This document shows, one piece after another, positions 12,732 to 16,455 of a stretch of 16,455 bases of DNA. Below the pieces are notes generated by a model. The model had not been told where the DNA came from and ran no database searches. It saw only the letters and a list, made by a program, of their open reading frames with translations. Numbering within the stretch: position 1 is the first letter of the stretch; each line of letters opens with the position of its first letter. The stretch is from an uncultured Clostridia bacterium (lineage in GTDB: Bacteria; Bacillota; Clostridia; Peptostreptococcales; Anaerovoracaceae): the NCBI GenBank assembly GCA_938034165.1, contig CALHKP010000052.1, positions 1 to 16,455 of the forward strand, written 5' to 3'. Both the position numbers and the translations under genes were made by a program.

Positions 12732-15700
12732 ATGAACTGGACTAAAGAACAGGAACAGGCAATAAACGAAAGAGGCAAAAATATAATTGTATCTGCGGCA
12801 GCGGGTTCGGGAAAAACTGCTGTTTTGGTAGAGAGAATAAGAAAAATTGTTGTGGAGGAGAAGACTCCCATAGACAAACTTCTTGTAGTTACTTTTACCA
12901 ATGCGGCGGCTGCGGAAATGAAGGAGAAGATAAGAAATTCTTTGCTGGATGAACTTGAGAATAATCCTCAAGAGGCCAGTTTTATCAAACTTCAGCTGGA
13001 CAAGCTGCAGAATTCATATATAAGCACTTTCCATGCATTTGCCATCAAAGCAATCAGAAGATTTTTCTATCTTCTGGATGTTACAGCAAATTTTAAGATA
13101 TGCGGAGAGGACAGGGCTCACATTTTCAAAGAAGATGCCCTGGACTTTGTTACGGAAAAATATCTGGGAGCCGGAAGGGAAGATGGGATTTTGTTCTTTG
13201 ACAGCTATTCTTCGGACAGGAATTTTAGAGGAATCAGAGCACTGATATTGGAAGTCTACAAGAGACTTATGGCTCACCCGGCAGGAGTTGACCTTTTGAG
13301 AAAATTTGCAGATGAAATGCTGGCAGAGGATGGGCAGATGCTTTCTGAGGCCTGCGAGAAGAATTTTAAGGAGATAACGAAGAAATCGATAGATTCTGCT
13401 TATGATAGTATATATGAGGCTGTTCAGATTCTAGAGGCATCAGATTTGGAAAGGCTTGCGGAACTTGTGAGAAACGGTGAGCTTGCAACTCTCGAGGCAT
13501 TGAAGAGTATAAACTTTGATGACAGTGACTGGTATTCCAAGGTTTATGAAGCGCTGAGCGGGTTTAAGGCAGCTACCTTGCGAAGCCGAAAAGATGAAAC
13601 CGAAAGCTACAATGAGGTAAAGGACAAGGTTTCGGCTCTCAGAAAACTGGGAAAATCAAAGCTGAGCGATCTTCGAGATGAACTGTTTGTAAACGATCTT
13701 GAAACAGAGGTTGAGCAGATAGCCAAAACCCTTCCTCTCGCAAAGGTGTTTTGCGATATGATGCAGGATTTTGTGGGGTATTACAACGAGTGCAAGAATG
13801 AGCTGAATCTTTTGGATTTCAACGATTTGGAGCACCTTTGTCTTAAGGTTTTGGAAAGCGAAGAGGCTATAAGCTATTACCGGGAAAAATTCGATTACGT
13901 TTTGGTAGATGAGTTTCAGGACACTAACATGCTTCAGAATGCGATTCTGGAAAAGGTTTCTTCCGGGAACAATCTATTTATAGTAGGTGATGTGAAGCAG
14001 AGCATATACAAGTTCAGACTTGCGGAACCTGAAATATTCCAAAATATCTACAGGGACTACAAAAGCGAGGATTCAGGTGAAAGCATTGCAATTGACCTAA
14101 ACAAAAATTATCGAAGCAAACAGCCTGTTATAGATGCTGTAAATACTGTTTTTTCAAAGATTATGCCGGGTTACGATGATGCGGCGGCTCTTCACTGCGG
14201 AATTCCTTATGAGGGTCCTTATTCCGGTGAAGTCCGCTTTGATGTTATTGCAAAGGAAGAAGAGAAAAAGACAATCGATGAACCGGGTGCAAGTGAAATT
14301 GCGGATATGGCTTCTGCCGAAAAAGAGGCTCATTATGTAGCTAATTTGATTGCCAAAAATTATGGAAGAACTATATGGGACGGGAAGAAACAGATTGAAA
14401 GGCCTCTTGATTACAGCGACATAGTAATTTTGATGAGATCAAAGTCAAGTATGGAAACTTTTTATCGGGTTCTGAGAAACAAGGGGATAGAAGCTTCTGT
14501 AGAGGATATCGGTGGATACTTTGATACTCTGGAAATAGACATATTCATAAACCTGTTGAGCATAATAGACAACAAGAAACAGGATATACCCCTTATAAGT
14601 GTTCTTCACAGTGAGATGTTTGGGTTTACATCTGCGGAGCTTGCAAAAGTAAGGAGCAGCAAGAAGAATTCGACCTATTATGAGGCCTTCGAAGAATATG
14701 CCGGAGGGAATGATGAACTTGCCGAGAAGTGCAAAGGGTTTCTTGATAGCATAAAAAAATGGAAAGAGCAGGCCCGTTTCGTTCCGATTTCTGATTTTGT
14801 ATGGCAGCTTATGATGGAAACAAATCATTATCTGATGATGGGTGCTATGCCTCGAGGTGACAAGAGACAGAGAAATCTTAAGCTTCTTGTTGAGGAAGCT
14901 AAAAAATTCTCAGACAGCAACCAGACTGACCTGTATACCTTTGTAAACTACATCAAACTTCTGAAGAAAAAAGAATTTGACATGTCACAGAGCAAAGAGC
15001 AACGCGAAAACAATGACTTTGTAAAGATAATGACGATTCACAAGAGTAAGGGATTGGAATTTCCTATGGTTATTGTTGCAGGAATGGGTAAGAGTCTGAA
15101 TTACACAAAGGATGCCCTACCTGTAAGTCTTCACAAGGATATAGGCCTTGGCATGAGATATGTCAATGTAGAAGAAAAATGGTACAGAAAAACTCTTCCG
15201 CAACGTCTGATTAAACACAAAATCAAGCAGGAAGAAGTGGAAGAAGAAAAGAGAATTCTCTATGTTGCAATGACAAGAGCAAAGGACTTTCTCTATCTTG
15301 TAGGCAGTGCAAAATCAAGGAAAAAGGTAGAAGAATACGTGGAACTTAAGACCGGAAATTCCACCTGCTATATCAATATGATTGCTGCACATCTGCCGTT
15401 TCTTTTCGTAAATCCAAACAGGATAACAGTATCACCTTCAGGAAAATCTTCCGAAAATGATATGATTGTGCCAAAAGAAGTTTTGCTGGAAGGGGATATT
15501 TATGACGGAGAACTTGATGATATCAAGGAAAAGGAAATCATGGATATTCTGAACTATGAGTATCCTTTCGAAGCCGGAAGGTCGATAAAATCCAAATATA
15601 CGGTATCTGAACTGAATGTGGATGCTGTAGAGGAGCAACTTGGTCAGCTGCACAGCAAAAGAGGAGAACTGGTTTCTGACAGCGAGTTTGAAAAGGCGTC

Positions 15701-16280
15701 GGAAGGCCTTGATATATATGTAAATTTGAAAGTGCCAAAATTCATTTCTCAGGAACATGTTCTGACACCTGCAGAAAGGGGAAGTATCTATCATAAGATT
15801 ATGGAAGAAATTGACTTTGGGGCAGCACAGCAGCAGGGCCATGAGTACATAGAAAATTTCGTATCCGAGCTGGTAGATCAGAAAATTCTTCTGCAGGAAG
15901 AAAAAGAAGTAATTGATATATCAAAGGTTTCGGGATTTTTCAAAACGGATTTGGGAAGACGCGCAGCCGAAAGCTATAGACAGGGTAAGCTTTTCAAAGA
16001 AAAACCTTTTACCCTCAAAAAAACCATTTGCGGCGAAAGCATCCTGACTCAGGGTATAATTGACTGCTATTTCGAGGAAGATGGGGAAATTGTTCTCTTG
16101 GACTATAAGACAAACAGAATTTACCAAAACGCAGACAGAGAGGAAGAACTGCTGCGAATAAAAGAAATCTACAAAAAACAGATTGAACTGTATCGTGAAG
16201 CTTTGTCAAAGGCAAAGAACAGAGACGTAAAAGAGGCATATCTGTTCATTGCTGATACTGGTGACATTGTAAAATACTGA
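12732..16280 (+). CDS. addA: AddA, ATP-dependent helicase/nuclease subunit A
   Basis: A 1182-residue UvrD-type helicase with a C-terminal nuclease; AddAB processes double-strand breaks for RecA, like RecBCD. Seen: the Q-motif-like WTKEQEQAI (3-11), Walker A AAAGSGKT (22-29), motif Ia VVTFTNAAAAEMKEKI, Walker B VLVDEFQDTN (about 389-398), GDVKQSIYKFR, NYRSKQPV (about 459), MTIHKSKGLEFPMVIV (about 767), and ILYVAMTRAKDFLYL (about 842). The RecB-like nuclease motif IVLLDYKTNR is at about 1120-1129, preceded by GIIDCYF. All helicase and nuclease motifs look intact. The start ATG at 12732 is forced by an in-frame TAG at 12702, yet it lacks a good ribosome binding site. The usual partner addB is not in the window, although it normally lies directly upstream. 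Confidence 0.96.
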   Translation: MNWTKEQEQAINERGKNIIVSAAAGSGKTAVLVERIRKIVVEEKTPIDKLLVVTFTNAAAAEMKEKIRNSLLDELENNPQEASFIKLQLDKLQNSYISTFHAFAIKAIRRFFYLLDVTANFKICGEDRAHIFKEDALDFVTEKYLGAGREDGILFFDSYSSDRNFRGIRALILEVYKRLMAHPAGVDLLRKFADEMLAEDGQMLSEACEKNFKEITKKSIDSAYDSIYEAVQILEASDLERLAELVRNGELATLEALKSINFDDSDWYSKVYEALSGFKAATLRSRKDETESYNEVKDKVSALRKLGKSKLSDLRDELFVNDLETEVEQIAKTLPLAKVFCDMMQDFVGYYNECKNELNLLDFNDLEHLCLKVLESEEAISYYREKFDYVLVDEFQDTNMLQNAILEKVSSGNNLFIVGDVKQSIYKFRLAEPEIFQNIYRDYKSEDSGESIAIDLNKNYRSKQPVIDAVNTVFSKIMPGYDDAAALHCGIPYEGPYSGEVRFDVIAKEEEKKTIDEPGASEIADMASAEKEAHYVANLIAKNYGRTIWDGKKQIERPLDYSDIVILMRSKSSMETFYRVLRNKGIEASVEDIGGYFDTLEIDIFINLLSIIDNKKQDIPLISVLHSEMFGFTSAELAKVRSSKKNSTYYEAFEEYAGGNDELAEKCKGFLDSIKKWKEQARFVPISDFVWQLMMETNHYLMMGAMPRGDKRQRNLKLLVEEAKKFSDSNQTDLYTFVNYIKLLKKKEFDMSQSKEQRENNDFVKIMTIHKSKGLEFPMVIVAGMGKSLNYTKDALPVSLHKDIGLGMRYVNVEEKWYRKTLPQRLIKHKIKQEEVEEEKRILYVAMTRAKDFLYLVGSAKSRKKVEEYVELKTGNSTCYINMIAAHLPFLFVNPNRITVSPSGKSSENDMIVPKEVLLEGDIYDGELDDIKEKEIMDILNYEYPFEAGRSIKSKYTVSELNVDAVEEQLGQLHSKRGELVSDSEFEKASEGLDIYVNLKVPKFISQEHVLTPAERGSIYHKIMEEIDFGAAQQQGHEYIENFVSELVDQKILLQEEKEVIDISKVSGFFKTDLGRRAAESYRQGKLFKEKPFTLKKTICGESILTQGIIDCYFEEDGEIVLLDYKTNRIYQNADREEELLRIKEIYKKQIELYREALSKAKNRDVKEAYLFIADTGDIVKY

Positions 16281-16286
16281 TTTTGG

Positions 16287-16313
16287 AGGCCCGCATGAAA
16301 GTGCGAGCCTTTT
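16287..16313 (+). terminator. intrinsic terminator of addA
   Basis: AGGC-C-CGCA / TGCG-A-GCCT (16287-16295 with 16302-16310) form a stem with one mismatch, a 6-nt loop, and TTTT after it. It starts 7 nt after the addA stop. Confidence 0.8.
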
Positions 16314-16322
16314 GACCGCACT

Positions 16323-16342
16323 TGGTCGATTGCTATCGACCA
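16323..16342. repeat. compact 8-bp hairpin between two terminators
   Basis: TGGTCGAT / ATCGACCA (16323-16330 with 16335-16342) is perfect, with a 4-nt loop and no T run on either side. Its role is unknown. Confidence 0.6.
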
Positions 16343-16354
16343 CATATAGGCAAA

Positions 16355-16391
16355 AACAGTACAGATTCTAATAGTCGCAATCTGCACTGTT
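16355..16391 (-). terminator. terminator of the right-edge gene
   Basis: The arms AACAGT-A-CAGATT (16355-16367) and AATCTG-C-ACTGTT (16379-16391) give 13 pairs. The A·C mismatch on + becomes a G·U pair on -, where TTTTT follows, so the - orientation fits best. A GTTTTT tail also exists on +, so it may work both ways. Confidence 0.75.
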
Positions 16392-16406
16392 GTTTTTCAG
16401 GCTTGA

Positions 16407-16455
16407 CTAAGCGCAGATTGCCACATCTTCAAATTGTACGGTAAATTTTGGCTTC
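16407..16455 (-). CDS. C-terminal end of an unidentified protein (partial)
   Basis: A - strand frame enters from the right edge and ends in TAG at 16409-16407, with the tail KPKFTVQFEDVAICA. The alternating hydrophobic pattern looks like a terminal beta strand. A terminator follows 16 nt downstream, which supports a real gene end. The protein cannot be identified from 15 residues. Confidence 0.55.
   Translation of the reverse strand, partial: KPKFTVQFEDVAICA

Overview
The window looks like chromosomal DNA of a Gram-positive anaerobe of the class Clostridia (Bacillota). The evidence is AT-rich intergenic spacers, AGGAGG-type ribosome binding sites, sigma-A promoters (often extended -10), a Firmicutes-type AddA nuclease-helicase, FeoB with its small Cys-rich partner, and clostridial-type flavoproteins. 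No transposase, integrase, tRNA, rRNA or CRISPR array is visible.

Layout. (1) 1-2454, + strand: ferrous-iron uptake, with the last codons of a probable feoA, feoB, and a 56-residue FeoB-associated Cys-rich membrane protein. (2) 2587-3459, +: a thioredoxin-reductase-like flavoprotein that keeps the CATC redox site but lacks the usual NADPH-phosphate-binding motif. (3) 3480-5060, -: a hipB-hipA type II toxin-antitoxin pair behind a perfect-consensus promoter. (4) 5061-5479: a 419-nt spacer with an AT-rich palindrome, a promoter and a strong intrinsic terminator, which together suggest an unannotated small RNA of about 105 nt on the - strand. (5) 5480-6682, -: dinB (DNA polymerase IV), whose promoter places the start of transcription on the first base of the ATG. 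(6) 6800-7974, +: a Usp-like protein and an HdeD-like six-helix membrane protein with a Lys/Ala-rich tail. (7) 8041-10863, +: two FAD-dependent oxidoreductases (HI0933/BaiN family and COG2509 family). The first carries a cluster of strong inverted repeats inside its coding sequence. (8) 10926-12449, -: gpmI, convergent with the flavoprotein genes across a shared terminator. (9) 12732-16280, +: addA, alone without addB, preceded by a structured leader. (10) The right edge: terminators and the last codons of an unidentified - strand gene.

Most of the window is housekeeping and stress physiology: iron uptake, redox flavoproteins, translesion synthesis, recombination repair and glycolysis, plus one toxin-antitoxin module. 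The points most worth a second look are the putative small RNA between hipBA and dinB, the apparently leaderless dinB, the addA leader, the hairpin cluster inside the HI0933-family gene, and the thioredoxin reductase that may not use NADPH.
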